Shown here in pieces: positions 25,211 to 37,400 of a DNA stretch of 64,000 bases. The stretch comes from Mytilus galloprovincialis (taxonomy: Eukaryota; Mollusca; Bivalvia; Mytilida; Mytilidae). The translations under genes and the position numbers were made by a program. A model generated the notes under the pieces. The model ran no database searches, was not told where the DNA came from, and saw only the letters and a list, made by a program, of their open reading frames with translations. The stretch spans positions 62,763,122 through 62,827,121 of the forward strand of contig NC_134849.1 in NCBI RefSeq assembly GCF_965363235.1. The letters run 5' to 3'. How positions within the stretch are numbered: the first letter of the stretch is position 1; the number at the start of each line of letters is the position of its first letter.

Positions 25211-25611
25211 TAAGGATGTTCGCTACTCTGTTTAAAAATAACAAGCTTTTAAAAAGACTGTTATAAATTGAAAGTATATTAATAAAGAAACTAAAAAAGC
25301 AGAAAAAAATGGAGGGTCCGTGTGCTTGTTTTCGAGATATAAGCCGTTGAAAATTTAGCGGGAAATAATTCTCTCTAGGTTTTCCGTTCACTTAACATTG
25401 GCACCTTTTTTGTTAAAATAAAAAGTAAGAAAAAATAACAAGGATTTCATAAGATTTTGAAATATGGCTTTTTAAATAATATGTAATAAGAATAGGAAAA
25501 GAAAAATAGAGGTTAGTGGGCAATTTTTTTTTAATGTTAATACATGTATAAAACCAGAGGATTCCAAAAATCTGGCAAAAATTCAAAAAGTGGAGGAGCA
25601 AACATCCTTAA
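25211..25611. mobile_element. MITE with TTAAGGATGTTCGCT termini
   Basis: The left end is TTAAGGATGTTCGCTACTC. The right end read inverted is TTAAGGATGTTTGCTCCTC. The interior is AT-rich, non-coding, about 400 bp. Its outermost ten bases equal those of the element at 43889-44295, though the interiors differ. No clear target duplication. Confidence 0.72.
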
Positions 25612-26402
25612 CAACGATTCACCCATAAATGCATTACTGAAAAAGGGTGAGGTTAATTGCTCGTTTGTGTAGTATCTCAGATCCGCCAAAATACAATTAG
25701 AAATACAAAAAAAAAAACATTACCCCCTCCCTTTGCCAAATACTCCTTGGAGAAAAAAATACCATTTGAAACAAACAGAAAAGATAGAAATGTAGTGATA
25801 CTTAACATTGCAATTCTTTTTCTTCCTCATTAAGCACGCCGATGCAGCCTACGTTTTTTATGCATTATCGAGACATCTTTAAACTACTGTAAATTGTCAA
25901 AAATAACTTTTTGAAAGGAGCAACCACTTTACTTCAAAAAAAGGGGTTGGGGTGGTCTGAGTCAGAATTTCTTCTTGCGCTAAAGTTTATGTTTAGCTTT
26001 TTTTCGAAGATACCAATATAGTATTTAACACTATAATGTATGGGGAAACTTTTGATTCAGATTATTTTTTTACTATAATCATCTGTATGACCCGATTTTT
26101 TTTTCATCAAATTGTGGAAAAATCCATCCCCCCTTTTTTTTAAGTCAAATGGTCGTTCCCTAATTGCTAGAAAAGTTTTCCGAAAATTTGAATTCAGTTC
26201 TACGTAATTACATTCCAGCTCCTTTGTTCTAACAGGGGTGATCTGAGGCGGATCACCCCTACCAGATCTCGCCAGTTTGAGTTTCTTTGTTATGCATGCT
26301 TTCCTTTGTTCTGTAACATTTTGGCGGGAATGTCAAATCCACTTAATAACTGTTTTAAATTAATTAGGAAAGACTATCTATCAAAATTGACGTAGAAAAA
26401 AT

Positions 26403-26482
26403 CCAGTGTATATGCTGGGATTCGAACTCAAGACTTTTAGCATATCAAGCTACGACACATACCACTAAACCAAGACGACTGG
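26403..26482 (-). other. tRNA-like relic (probable SINE head)
   Basis: On the - strand TGGTTTAGTGG fits the internal promoter box A of RNA polymerase III. About 36 bases later AGTTCGAATCC fits box B, in a frame of about 80 bases. The T-arm can nearly pair, but the two acceptor halves do not pair, so it is not a working tRNA gene. CCAGT and ACTGG form a short inverted pair at its edges. Confidence 0.6.
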
Positions 26483-26876
26483 ATACGTACTAACAGTAAT
26501 TTACCATACTTAGAGGAAGCACGATCTTTTTATAAGTGGAAAGGGGGGGGGGCGAGTTGGCAGACCTTTATGCATTGGGGTTTAAACCTTTTTCGTAAAT
26601 AATTTTGATTTTACACTTTTTCAAAAGTAGGGCGAGTCGGTAAACAAGAGTTAGGCGATTTTTTTATAAAGTGGCGATACAGTATGGGCCGATTGGCAAG
26701 TGGTGGTGTGAGTTGACATTGTTTGATATCTACTCATCGTGCTCGGGGGTCATAAAGGGTATACATCATATAGTAATATATAAAGTGTATTATAATGGTT
26801 TTGTGGCGTTCTAAACTAGATTTTATGAATTGTAAATGGTTTTTCGTCTAATCTAAAACAGCTGGGATGTAAAATT

Positions 26877-26976
26877 GTTATCCCACTCGGACTTGGTGTG
26901 TCAGTGTTAGATCACCCTCTGGCCTCCGGCCATTGGGGTGATCTTACACTGACACATCACGTCCTTGTGGGATAAC
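26877..26976. repeat. 100-bp palindrome
   Basis: GTTATCCCAC...GTGTCAGTGTTAGATCACCC on the left pairs with GGGGTGATCTTACACTGACAC...GTGGGATAAC on the right, around a loop containing GGCCTCCGGCC. Arms are about 42 bases with roughly 35 matches. A related string, GGGGTGATCTGAGGCGGATCACCCC, lies near 26234, so both may belong to one dispersed element spanning about 26.2-27.0 kb. Confidence 0.8.
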
Positions 26977-27254
26977 TATTAATGAACATGTAAATGACAT
27001 ATAGTTTACAAGTGTGATCAAATCTTATGTACAAGTAACTAAACAAGGTGTACAGATGTGAACAAATTTAATGTGAAACTAGTGTACATTAAACCAAATG
27101 TAAACATGTTTACAGTACACGGCGTAACTCTTCTCAGAACCAGACTTGTAAGATAGACCAATAATAACAACTTAATAATGAGGACATTTCGCATTATTAA
27201 ATTTTTGCACCGCTTTGTATGCTTAGAATTTTTTTTGATATTGCCATGTGTACA

Positions 27255-27354
27255 TCAGTTGTAATAAAGCTTAGCTTTATACTTAGGTCTATCAACATAA
27301 TATCAATGATAAGTATAGAAAGCGAGACATTTCAGCGTGTGCACTCTTGTTTTA
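27255..27354 (+). repeat. Terminal fragment of the TGTCGAGCC repeat
   Basis: CAGTTGTAATAAAGCTTAGC through GCGTGTGCACTCTTGTT matches 15304-15399 with a handful of differences. Only the last 100 bp of the 1.1-kb repeat is present. Confidence 0.88.
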
Positions 27355-27412
27355 CTAGCTTCAGTAACCATGTAACCTCAAAAATATTTCATAGAACAAA
27401 AAAAATAGGTGC

Positions 27413-30400
27413 TTAGATGGCTTCATTTTGTTGCCCTAACCAGCAGTGGTATAAACAATTGTATTCTCAGTGGCAATATCCAGCGTGTACTGGGTAGAGT
27501 ATCAATAGCTACATTTGGTTACTATAACCAGCAGTGGTATAAACAATTGTATTCTCAGTGGCAATATCCAGCGTGTACTGGGTAGAGTATCAATAGCTAC
27601 ATTTGGTTACTATAACCAGCAGTGGTATAAACAATTGTATTCTCAGTGGCAATATCCAGCGTGTACTGGGTAGAGTATCAATAGCTACATTTGGTTACTA
27701 TAACCAGCAGTGGTATAAACAATTGTATTCTCAGTGGCAATATCCAGCGTGTACTGGGTAGAGTATCAATAGCTAAATTTGGTTACTATAACCAGCAGTG
27801 GTATAAACAATTGTATTCTCAGTGGCAATATCCAGCGTGTACTGGGTAGAGTAACAATAGCTACATTTGGTTACTATAACCAGCAGTGGTATAAACAATT
27901 GTCTTCTCAGTGGCAATAACCAGTGTGTACAGTGTAGAGTAACAATGGTTTCATTTGGTTACTATAACCAGCAGTGGTACAAACAATTGTCTTCTCAGTG
28001 GCAATATCCAGCGTGTACTGGGTAGAGTATCAATAGCTACATTTGGTTACTATAACCAGCAGTGGTATGAACAATTGTATTCTCAGTGGCAATAACAAGC
28101 CTGTACTGGGTAGAGTAACAATAGCTACATTTGGTTACTACAACCAGCAGTGGTATAAACAATTGTCTTCTCAGTGGCAATAACCAGCGTGTACTGGGTA
28201 GAGTAACAATGGCTTCATTTGGTTACCATAACCAGCAGTGGTATAAACAATTGTCTTCTCAGTGGCAATAACCAGCGTGTACAGGGTAGAGTAACTATAG
28301 CTACATATGGTTACTTAACCAGCAGTGGTATAAACAATTGTCTTCTCAGTGGCAATAACCAGCGTTTACTGGGTAGAGTAACAATAGCTACATTTGGTAA
28401 CTATAACCAGCAGTGGTATAAACTATTGTCTTCTCAGTGGCAAAAACCAGCGTGTACTGGGTAGAGTAACAATAGCTACATTTGGTAACTATAACCAGCA
28501 GTGGTATAAACAATTGTCTTCTCAGTGGCAATAACCAGCGTGTACTGGGTAGAGTAACAATGGCTTCATTTGGTTACTATAACCAGCAGTGGTATAAACA
28601 ATTGTATTCTCAGTGGAAATAACCAGCCTGTACTGGGTAGAGTAACAATGGCTTCATTTTGTTACTATAACCAGCAGTGGTATAAACAATTGTCTTCTCA
28701 GTGGCAATAACCAGCCTGTACTGGGTAGAGTAACAATGGATTCATTTGGTTTTTTTTTATAACCAGCAGTGGTATAAACAAATGTCTTCTCAGTGGCAAT
28801 AACCAGCGTGTACTGGGTAGAGTAACAATGGCTTCATTTTGTTACTATAACCAGCAGTGGTATAAACAATTGTCTTCTCAGTGGCAATAACCAGTCTGTA
28901 CTGGGTAGAGTAACAATAGCTACATTTGGTTACTATAACCAGCAGTGGTATAAACAATTGTATTCTCAGTCGCAATATCCAGCGTGTACTGGGTAGAGTA
29001 ACAATGGCTTCATTTGGTTACTATAACCAGCAGTGGTATAAACAATTGTCTTCTCAGTGGTAACAACCAGCGTGTACTGGGACAATGGCTTCATTTGGTT
29101 ACTATAACTAGCAGTGGTATAAACAATTGTATTCTCAGTGGCAATAACCAGCCTGTACTGGGTAGAGTAACAATGGCTTCATTTTGTTACTTTAACCAGC
29201 AGTGGTATAAACAATTGTCTTCTCAGTGGCAATATCCAGCGTGTACTGGGTAGAGTAACAATGGCTTCATTTGGTAACTATAACTAGCAGTGGTATAAAC
29301 AATTGTATTCTCAGTGGCAATAACCAGCCTGTACTGGGTAGAGTAACAATGGCTTCATTTTGTTACTATAACCAGCAGTGGTATAAACAATTGTCTTCTC
29401 AGTGGCAATATCCAGCGTGTACTGGGTAGAGTAACAATGGCTTCATTGTGTTACTATAACCAGCAGTGGTATAAACAATTGTCTTCTCAGTGGCAATAAC
29501 CATCCTGTACTGGGTAGAGTAACAATGGCTTCATTTTGTTACTATAACCAGAAGTGGTATAAACAATTGTCTTCTCAGTGGCAATAACCAACCTGTACCG
29601 GGTAGAGTAGCAATGGATTCATTTGTTTTTTTCTATAACCAGCAGTGGTATAAACAATTGTCTTCTCAGTGGCATTAACCAGCGTGTACTTGGTAGAGTT
29701 ACAATGGCTTCATTTGGTAACTATAACTAGCAGTGGTATAAACAATTGTATTCTCAGTGGCAATAACCAGCCTGTACTGGGTAGAGTAACAATGGCTTCA
29801 TTTTGTTACTATAACCAGCAGTGGTATAAACAATTGTCTTCTCAGTGGCAATATCCAGCGTGTACTGGGTAGAGTAGCAATGGCTTCATTTTGTTACTAT
29901 AACCAGCAGTGGTATAAACAATTGTCTTCTCAGTGGCAATAACCATCCTGTACTGGGTAGAGTAACAATGGCTTCATTTTGTTACTATAACCAGAAGTGG
30001 TATAAACAATTGTCTTCTCAGTGGCAATAACCAACCTGTACCGGGTAGAGTAGCAATGGATTCATTTGTTTTTTTCTATAACCAGCAGTGGTATAAACAA
30101 TTGTCTTCTCAGTGGCAATAACCAGCGTGTACTTGGTAGAGTTACAATGGCTTCATTTGGTTACTATAACCAGCAGTGGTATATAAACAATTGTCTTCTC
30201 AAGGGCAATAACCAGCCATTACTGGGTAGAGTAACAATAGCTACATTTGGTTTCTATGACCAGAAGTGGTATAAACAATTGTATTCTCAGTGGCAATAAC
30301 CAACCTGTACTGAGTAGAGTAACAATGGCTTCATTTTGTTACTATAACCAGCAGTGGTATAAACAATTGTCTTCTCAGTGGCAGTAACCAGCGTGTACTG

Positions 30401-33245
30401 GGTAGAGTAACAATGGCTTCATTTGGTTACTATAACCAGCAGTGGTATAAACAATTGTATTCTCAGTGGCAATAACCAACCTGTACTGGGTAGAGTAACA
30501 ATGGCTTCAGTTGGTTACTATAATCAGCAGTGGTATAAACAATTGTATTCTCAGTGGCAATAACCAGCCTGTACTGGGTAGAGTAACAATGGCTTCATTT
30601 TGTTACTATTACCAGCAGTGGTATAAACAATTGTCTTCTCAGTGGAAATAACCAGTCTGAACTGGGTAGAGTAACAATGGATTCATTTGGTTGTTTCTAT
30701 AACCAGCAGTGGTATAAACAATTGTCTTCTCAGTGGCAATAATTAGCGTGTACTGGGTAGAGTAACAATGGCTTCATTTGGTTACTATAACTAGCAGTGG
30801 TATAAACAATTGTATTCTCAGTGGCAATAACCAGCCTGTACTGGGTAGAGTAACAATGGCTTCATTTTGTTACTATAACCAGCAGTGGTATAAACAATTG
30901 TCTTCTCAGTGGCAATATCCAGCGTGTACTGGGTAGAGTTACAATGGCTTCATTTGGTTACTATAACCAGCAGTGGTATATAAACAATTGTCTTCTCAGT
31001 GGCAATAACCAGCCTTTACTGGGTAGAGTAACAATAGCTACATTTGGTTTCTATGACCAGAAGTGGTATAAACAATTGTATTCTCAGTGGCAATAACCAA
31101 CCTGTACTGAGTAGAGTAACAATGGCTACATTTGGTTACTATAACCAGCAGTGGTATAAACTATTGTCTTCTCAGTGGCAATAACCAACGTGTACTGGGT
31201 AGAGTAACAATAGCTACATTTGGTTACTATAATCAGCAGTGGTATAAACAATTGTATTCTCAGTGGCAATAACCAGCCTGTACTGGGTAGAGTAACAATG
31301 GCTTCATTTTGTTACTATAACCAGCAGTGGTATAAACAATTGTCTTCTCAGTGGCAATAACCATCCTGTACTGGGTAGAGTAACAATGGCTTCATTTTGT
31401 TACTATAACCAGAAGTGGTATAAACAATTGTCTTCTCAGTGGCAATAACCAACCTGTACCGGGTAGAGTAGCAATGGATTCATTTGTTTTTTTCTATAAC
31501 CAGCAGTGGTATAAACAATTGTCTTCTCAGTGGCATTAACCAGCGTGTACTTGGTAGAGTTACAATGGCTTCATTTGGTAACTATAACTAGCAGTGGTAT
31601 AAACAATTGTATTCTCAGTGGCAATAACCAGCCTGTACTGGGTAGAGTAACAATGGCTTCATTTTGTTACTATAACCAGCAGTGGTATAAACAATTGTCT
31701 TCTCAGTGGCAATATCCAGCGTGTACTGGGTAGAGTAGCAATGGCTTCATTTTGTTACTATAACCAGCAGTGGTATAAACAATTGTCTTCTCAGTGGCAA
31801 TAACCATCCTGTACTGGGTAGAGTAACAATGGCTTCATTTTGTTACTATAACCAGAAGTGGTATAAACAATTGTCTTCTCAGTGGCAATAACCAACCTGT
31901 ACCGGGTAGAGTAGCAATGGATTCATTTGTTTTTTTCTATAACCAGCAGTGGTATAAACAATTGTCTTCTCAGTGGCAATAACCAGCGTGTACTTGGTAG
32001 AGTTACAATGGCTTCATTTGGTTACTATAACCAGCAGTGGTATATAAACAATTGTCTTCTCAGTGGCAATAACCAGCCTTTACTGGGTAGAGTAACAATA
32101 GCTACATTTGGTTTCTATGACCAGAAGTGGTATAAACAATTGTATTCTCAGTGGCAATAACCAACCTGTACTGAGTAGAGTAACAATGGCTTCATTTTGT
32201 TACTATAACCAGCAGTGGTATAAACAATTGTCTTCTCAGTGGCAGTAACCAGCGTGTACTGGGTAGAGTAACAATGGCTTCATTTGGTTACTATAACCAG
32301 CAGTGGTATAAACAATTGTATTCTCAGTGGCAATAACCAACCTGTACTGGGTAGAGTAACAATGGCTTCAGTTGGTTACTATAATCAGCAGTGGTATAAA
32401 CAATTGTATTCTCAGTGGCAATAACCAGCCTGTACTGGGTAGAGTAACAATGGCTTCATTTGGTTACTATAACCAGCAGTGGTATAAACAATTGTCTTCT
32501 CAGTGGAAATAACCAGTCTGAACTGGGTAGAGTAACAATGGATTCATTTGGTTGTTTCTATAACCAGCAGTGGTATAAACAATTGTCTTCTCAGTGGCAA
32601 TAATTAGCGTGTACTGGGTAGAGTAACAATGGCTTCATTTGGTTACTATAACCAGCAGTGGTATAAACAGTTGTCTTCTCAGTGGCAATAACCAGCCTGT
32701 ACTGGGTAGAGTAACAATAGCTACATTTGGTTACTATAACCAGCAGTTGTATAAACAATTGTCTTCTCAGTGGCAGTAACCAGCGTGTATTGGGTAGAGT
32801 AACAATGGCTTCATTTGGTTACTATAACCAGCAGTGGTATAAACAATTGTATTCTCAGTGGCAATAACCAGCCTGTACTGGGTAGAGTATCAATGATTCA
32901 TTTGTTTTTTTTCTATAACCAGCAGTGGTATAAACAATTGTCTTCTCATTGGAAATAACCAGCGTGTACTGAGTAGAGTAATAATGGATTCGTTTGGTTT
33001 TTTCTATAACCAGCAGTGGTATAAACAATTGTCTTCTCAGTGGAAATAACCAGCGTGTACTGGGTAGAGTAACAATGGCTTCATTTGGTTACTATAAACA
33101 GCAGTGGTATAAACAATTGTCTTCTCAGTGGCAATAACCAGCGTGTACTGGGTAGAGTAACAATGGCTTTATTTGGTTACTATAACCAGCAGTGGTATAA
33201 ACAATTATCTTCTCGGTGGCAATTAGCAGTGTGTACTGGGTAGAG
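27413..33245. repeat. 88-bp satellite array, about 66 units
   Basis: The unit contains AACCAGCAGTGGTATAAACA, then ATTGT(A/C)TTCTCAGTGGCA, then CCAGCGTGTACTGGGTAGAG and TAACAATGGCTTCATTTGG. The first two units start at 27441 and 27529. Every unit carries the perfect palindrome GGTTACTATAACC or a close variant. The first five units are nearly identical; later ones vary (AATATCC versus AATAACC, a TTTTTT insertion in some). Since 88 is not a multiple of three, frames break every unit and the array is non-coding. Confidence 0.95.
29450..32420. repeat. Higher-order duplication in the 88-bp array, offset 1,861 bp
   Basis: The variant order in about 29460-30600 (a TGGCATTAACC unit, a GAAGTGG unit, a TTTGTTTTTTTCTA unit, a GGTATATAAACA unit) recurs at about 31320-32460 with an offset of 1,861 bp and only isolated differences. 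One is AAGGGCAATAACC near 30200 against CAGTGGCAATAACC. Confidence 0.85.
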
Positions 33246-33540
33246 TTACAATAATTATGTGTGTTAATTATGAAATAATCTAATTGTGGATGTAACGCGT
33301 CTTCTGATTGGCTGACAAGTGTTTTGTTTATCATTTCATATACAAAATTTTGTCGTGTGACCGTGACCTCATCAACGTTATTCATGGTTTACTCCGGCTT
33401 AAAATTGAATTGAGAATTGAATTATATTATTTTTGCAGTGTATTCGAAAGACGGGTTACTTAGTGTGCACCACATTTTTAAAGTTATTTGTCCATAGACA
33501 ATAACATTAATGTAGTATACTATATGTATATAAAAAAAAA

Positions 33541-33660
33541 GATATGGTATGATTGCAAATGAGACAAATCTTCAGTAAAGACAAAATGAGACAGAAACTA
33601 TAATAGGTCACCAAACAGCTTTCAACAGTGAACAACCTCATACTGCATTTACATGTATGT
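33541..33660 (+). repeat. ATGATTGCCAATGAGACAAC dispersed repeat, copy 2
   Basis: GATATGGTATGATTGCAAAT followed by AGGTCACCAAACAGCTTTCA. Diverged and truncated on the right. Confidence 0.72.
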
Positions 33661-33798
33661 ATACATATTTAGCGAACTTGATGAATAATGAACCAAGACA
33701 GAAAACAGACAGAGCCATGCAGATGCTCGAGAGATGTATATGGTGTCCGCTTTGAGAATTCTTAAGGCAAAGGTTTGAGTCCATTTTAAATGGTACAT

Positions 33799-33804
33799 TT
33801 TATT
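33799..33804 (-). promoter_or_regulatory. Gene B polyadenylation signal AATAAA
   Basis: AATAAA on the - strand lies about 45 bases downstream of the gene B stop codon (TAA at 33850-33852), followed by AT-rich sequence. The spacing fits a compact 3' untranslated region. Confidence 0.65.
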
Positions 33805-33849
33805 ATTTTACATTATATGGACGGACTAATGACATGAAATATAAACATA

Positions 33850-34418
33850 TTACAATACAAAATCGTTAATATATTCATCAAGCATGAAGTCGATGTCTTT
33901 GAGAGCTTCCACAGCAAGCGGAAGTACGCACACAAGTCCACGGAATAATGACTGCTCCCGAGGAAGTATCTTTCTTGCCCAGACGGGATGAATCACAATT
34001 TTGAGAGGAGCTTCCGGTTTCATTAATTCTTGTCCAATGTTAATTTTCCTGCGTATGTCTCTTTTAATTTGTTTTTGTTTTTCGCTTTCACAAATGGAAT
34101 GAACTTGTAGTAAGGGTACATATAATTGTGTAAACGCTTCCGTGAATGTGGTTCGTAACTTCCCTAACATGTCTGTGAACTGGTCAATAATTTTGGTGTT
34201 TTTGACACGTGATGTTCCTTTGGCCATTTTGTAATTTGTTTCGAACTCTCGTATAGTTTTTAATTCGAGTACACCTTGTGGTAGTATCTGTTTCATGGTA
34301 AGAGCAAATTCTCCTAACGATAATTCTATGTTTTCCTCCGTGTCCTTCAGGGATTGCACATTGTCGGTGAAACTCCTTTGTTGTTCTGCCAATCTTAGCA
34401 CCATTTTCTTGTCTACTT
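33850..34418 (-). CDS. Gene B terminal exon (helical C-terminus)
   Basis: The acceptor is GACTTTCCAG at 34419 and up; two leading bases complete a Glu codon with the previous exon. 188 codons follow, then TAA. The sequence is strongly helical, with heptad-like stretches (LAEQQRSFTDNVQSLKDTEE, FTDMLGKLRTTFTEAFTQLY), a basic patch (KQKQIKRDIRRK) and a hydrophobic end (FMLDEYINDFVL). The layout resembles an all-helical bundle, BAR-like at most. I do not recognise the family. The ATG at 34404 is internal, since the frame continues upstream to the acceptor. Confidence 0.85.
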
Positions 34419-37400
34419 CTGGAAAGTCAATAGTACAGATTTTTATGCATGTTTAATATTGTGTCTTAAAATGAGATGCGTTGGATAGAAATCGACCTTA
34501 TCGGGGCCTTTTATAGCTCACTATGTGGTATGGGCTTTGCTCATTGTTGAAGGCCGTACGGTGACCTATAGGTGTTAATGTCTGTGTCATTTTGGTCTTT
34601 TGTGGATAGTTGTCTCATTGGCTATCATACCACATCTTCTTTTTTTATACTTTTACAAATCAACATCCATGCATCTGTTAACCTATTTAGGTTTTGAAAA
34701 CAAATTCAAGTCTGGGACTGTTTGCAAGTTGAATTGTTAATCGAATGCTACAAAACGGACAAAACTTCATCTTTCATTTTATTGTATTACGTAAATGAAT
34801 GCTCAAAAATAAATCAGAGTAATGTACATGTATATTCACGTAAATTTGCATAAGGTCGATTTCTATATCCGACGCAGCTAAAATATTAATTTAACCGTGT
34901 ACAATGAATCCAGTGGCGGCTTTAGGGTGCGGGGATTTGGTACACAATTTTTGGAAGATCTATGCATTTGAATGAGGACATACAGTTGGAACACCTCCCC
35001 CTTTTTGTAATGGCTGGAACCGCACTCTGAAATCTTGCTGACAAAAAATATAGAATGTTAATTGTTCACATGAAAAGTATACACCGCCAAATATACACAT
35101 CAAATCGTAACCCTTTACGACAAAAATATCGTTTACCTCGCTACTTTGGTCAAAAAACAGACTAGTTCTACTGTATGGACACGAACCGCCAAGTAGTCGG
35201 CAAAAAGGAAGAGGAAAGAACGATCATTATAATACGATTGAAGTAATTTATACAATGCAATAACAATCTTTTGCAATTACAAAAAATGTACTATAACTCT
35301 TGGCATGGGAAACTCAAGAATTATTTATCATCTGTTTTGATATATTATCAAACGGAATTGAAAACGTGCAATAACTTTAACTCTTGGCATGGGAAATTCA
35401 AGGTTTTTTTCAAATGCATGTAATAATATAGAATCCAACGGAATCTTTATACGTGGTACATATATCAATATCCCTGTCATGTCAATATGTAAAAGTAAGA
35501 TAATAACCTCTAGTTTTTATATCCCTACCACGACAGTACGTCACTGTAAGATGATTACCTCTAGTTTTTATATCCCCACCACGACAATACGTCAAAGTAA
35601 AATAATGACCTCTAGTTTGTATATACCCATCATGACAATACGTCAAAGTAAGATAATTACCTCTAGTTTGTATATCCCCACCACGACAATAAGTCACAGT
35701 AAGATAATTACCTCTAGTTTGTATATCCCCACCACGACAATACGTCACAGTAAGATAATTACCTCTAGTTCTTATATCCCTACCACGACAATACGTCAAA
35801 GTAAGATAATTTTCTCTAGTTTGTATATCCCTATCACGACAATACGTCAAAGTAAGATAATTACCTCTAGTTTGTATATCCCTACCACGACAATACGTCA
35901 AAGTAAGACAATTACCTCTAGTTTGTATATCCCCACCACGACAATAAGTCAAAGTAAGATAATTACCTCTAGTTTGTATATCCCTATCACGACAATAATT
36001 ACCTTTAGTTTGTATATCCCCACCACGACAATATGTCAAAGTAAGATAATTACCTCTAGTTTGTATATCCCTACCACGACAATACGTCAAAGTAAGATAA
36101 TTACCTCTAGTTTGTATATCCCTACCACGACAATATGTCAAAGTAAGATAATTACCTCTAGTGTTTTATATCCCTACCACGACAATACGTCACAATAAGA
36201 TAATTACCTCTAGTTTTTATTTCCAGTCTCTTCATTTTTCTACTTAACAGTTCGTTTGTACAGTTGTTGTATTCAGATTCCAAGATTTTAGATCTGAGTA
36301 CTATCTTAGTTGTTTTTAGCTTCTTTAATACCGTACTATTGACGATGACATCCTGGAAGGTCATACTAAGTTTTCCTCTCTGGTACAGATCCCAAAGTGA
36401 GTCTAATGCTCCTATATCATCAAATCCTACAGCTAAAACTATCCCTGAAATTGTAAAAAATTGATAATAAAATGTTTGTTAACTTGTTTTTAGAGATCTC
36501 AAAGTGAGTATAATGACAGGGCGAATCCAGCCATTTTAAAAGGGGGTTTTCCAATCCAGGATAAAGGGGGGTCCCAACCACATGTCCCCATTCAAATGCA
36601 TTGAGCGTCCAAAAAAGGGGGTTTCCAACCCCCGGACCCCCTGGATCCGCCACTGTAATGAACCTATATCATCAAATCCTGCAGCTATAACTATTCCTGA
36701 AATTGTAAGAAATTGATAATAAATTGTTTTTTAACTTGCTGGTTGTAGATTTTAGTTTGCGTTTAAAAATACCATTGAAATTTTGTCCCATAAAAAGCCA
36801 CGTGAATTCATGTTACGTGTTACCACTCATTGTAACATGTTTTTATTCGGCTGACATTGATCGACAGATTTTCTAGCAAACCATGTCACACATAGCCGTC
36901 GCTAGATCGCCTGTCCAACATTTACGCAGGAGAATGAAAACTCTTTCCATCTTATAAGGCACTGGCTACGATTACTAGCCAAAAAAAAACCAACAATAAA
37001 CAAGACTGTGTCCCAAGTGCCCATAATCCCCCCCCCCCCCCCCCCAATCATAGTCGGCGTGAATTGTTTTAAAAGACGATAACAAGTTCCAAGCTGAATT
37101 CTATCCTCCGTATTTTCTTTTTTATTTTCGTTTAAATGATTAAACACAAATGATACCAACGTTAGCTGGTACAATCAATCAAAACAAAAACAGGAAGTGT
37201 TCTGAAGGTTGTTTTACAATTATTTCTAAATAAGAATTAATCTAGTATTCTATAATTTCAATCAAATCTATTCTTTTGTTTTCAATCTCTGATAGAGTAT
37301 ATAGATTTGATACTGTTTAATGGCGGTAAAATCGACAATTTAGCTCTGTTTATTTGGGTGTTATGTCACTAATGAAGTGATTTGATTCTAATATTGATAA

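Noticed and set aside
26403..26482. Functional tRNA gene
   Set aside because: Pol III boxes are present but the acceptor stem does not pair, so only a tRNA-like relic is claimed.
27413..33245. Possible CRISPR-like or protein-coding repeat array
   Set aside because: Units are contiguous 88-bp tandem copies without unique spacers, and 88 is not a multiple of three, so neither a CRISPR array nor a repeat protein.
35389..36198. 269-residue + strand and 219-residue - strand frames
   Set aside because: Translations of the 51-bp minisatellite next to gene B exon 3; frame is broken by an indel near 36160 relative to the exon.
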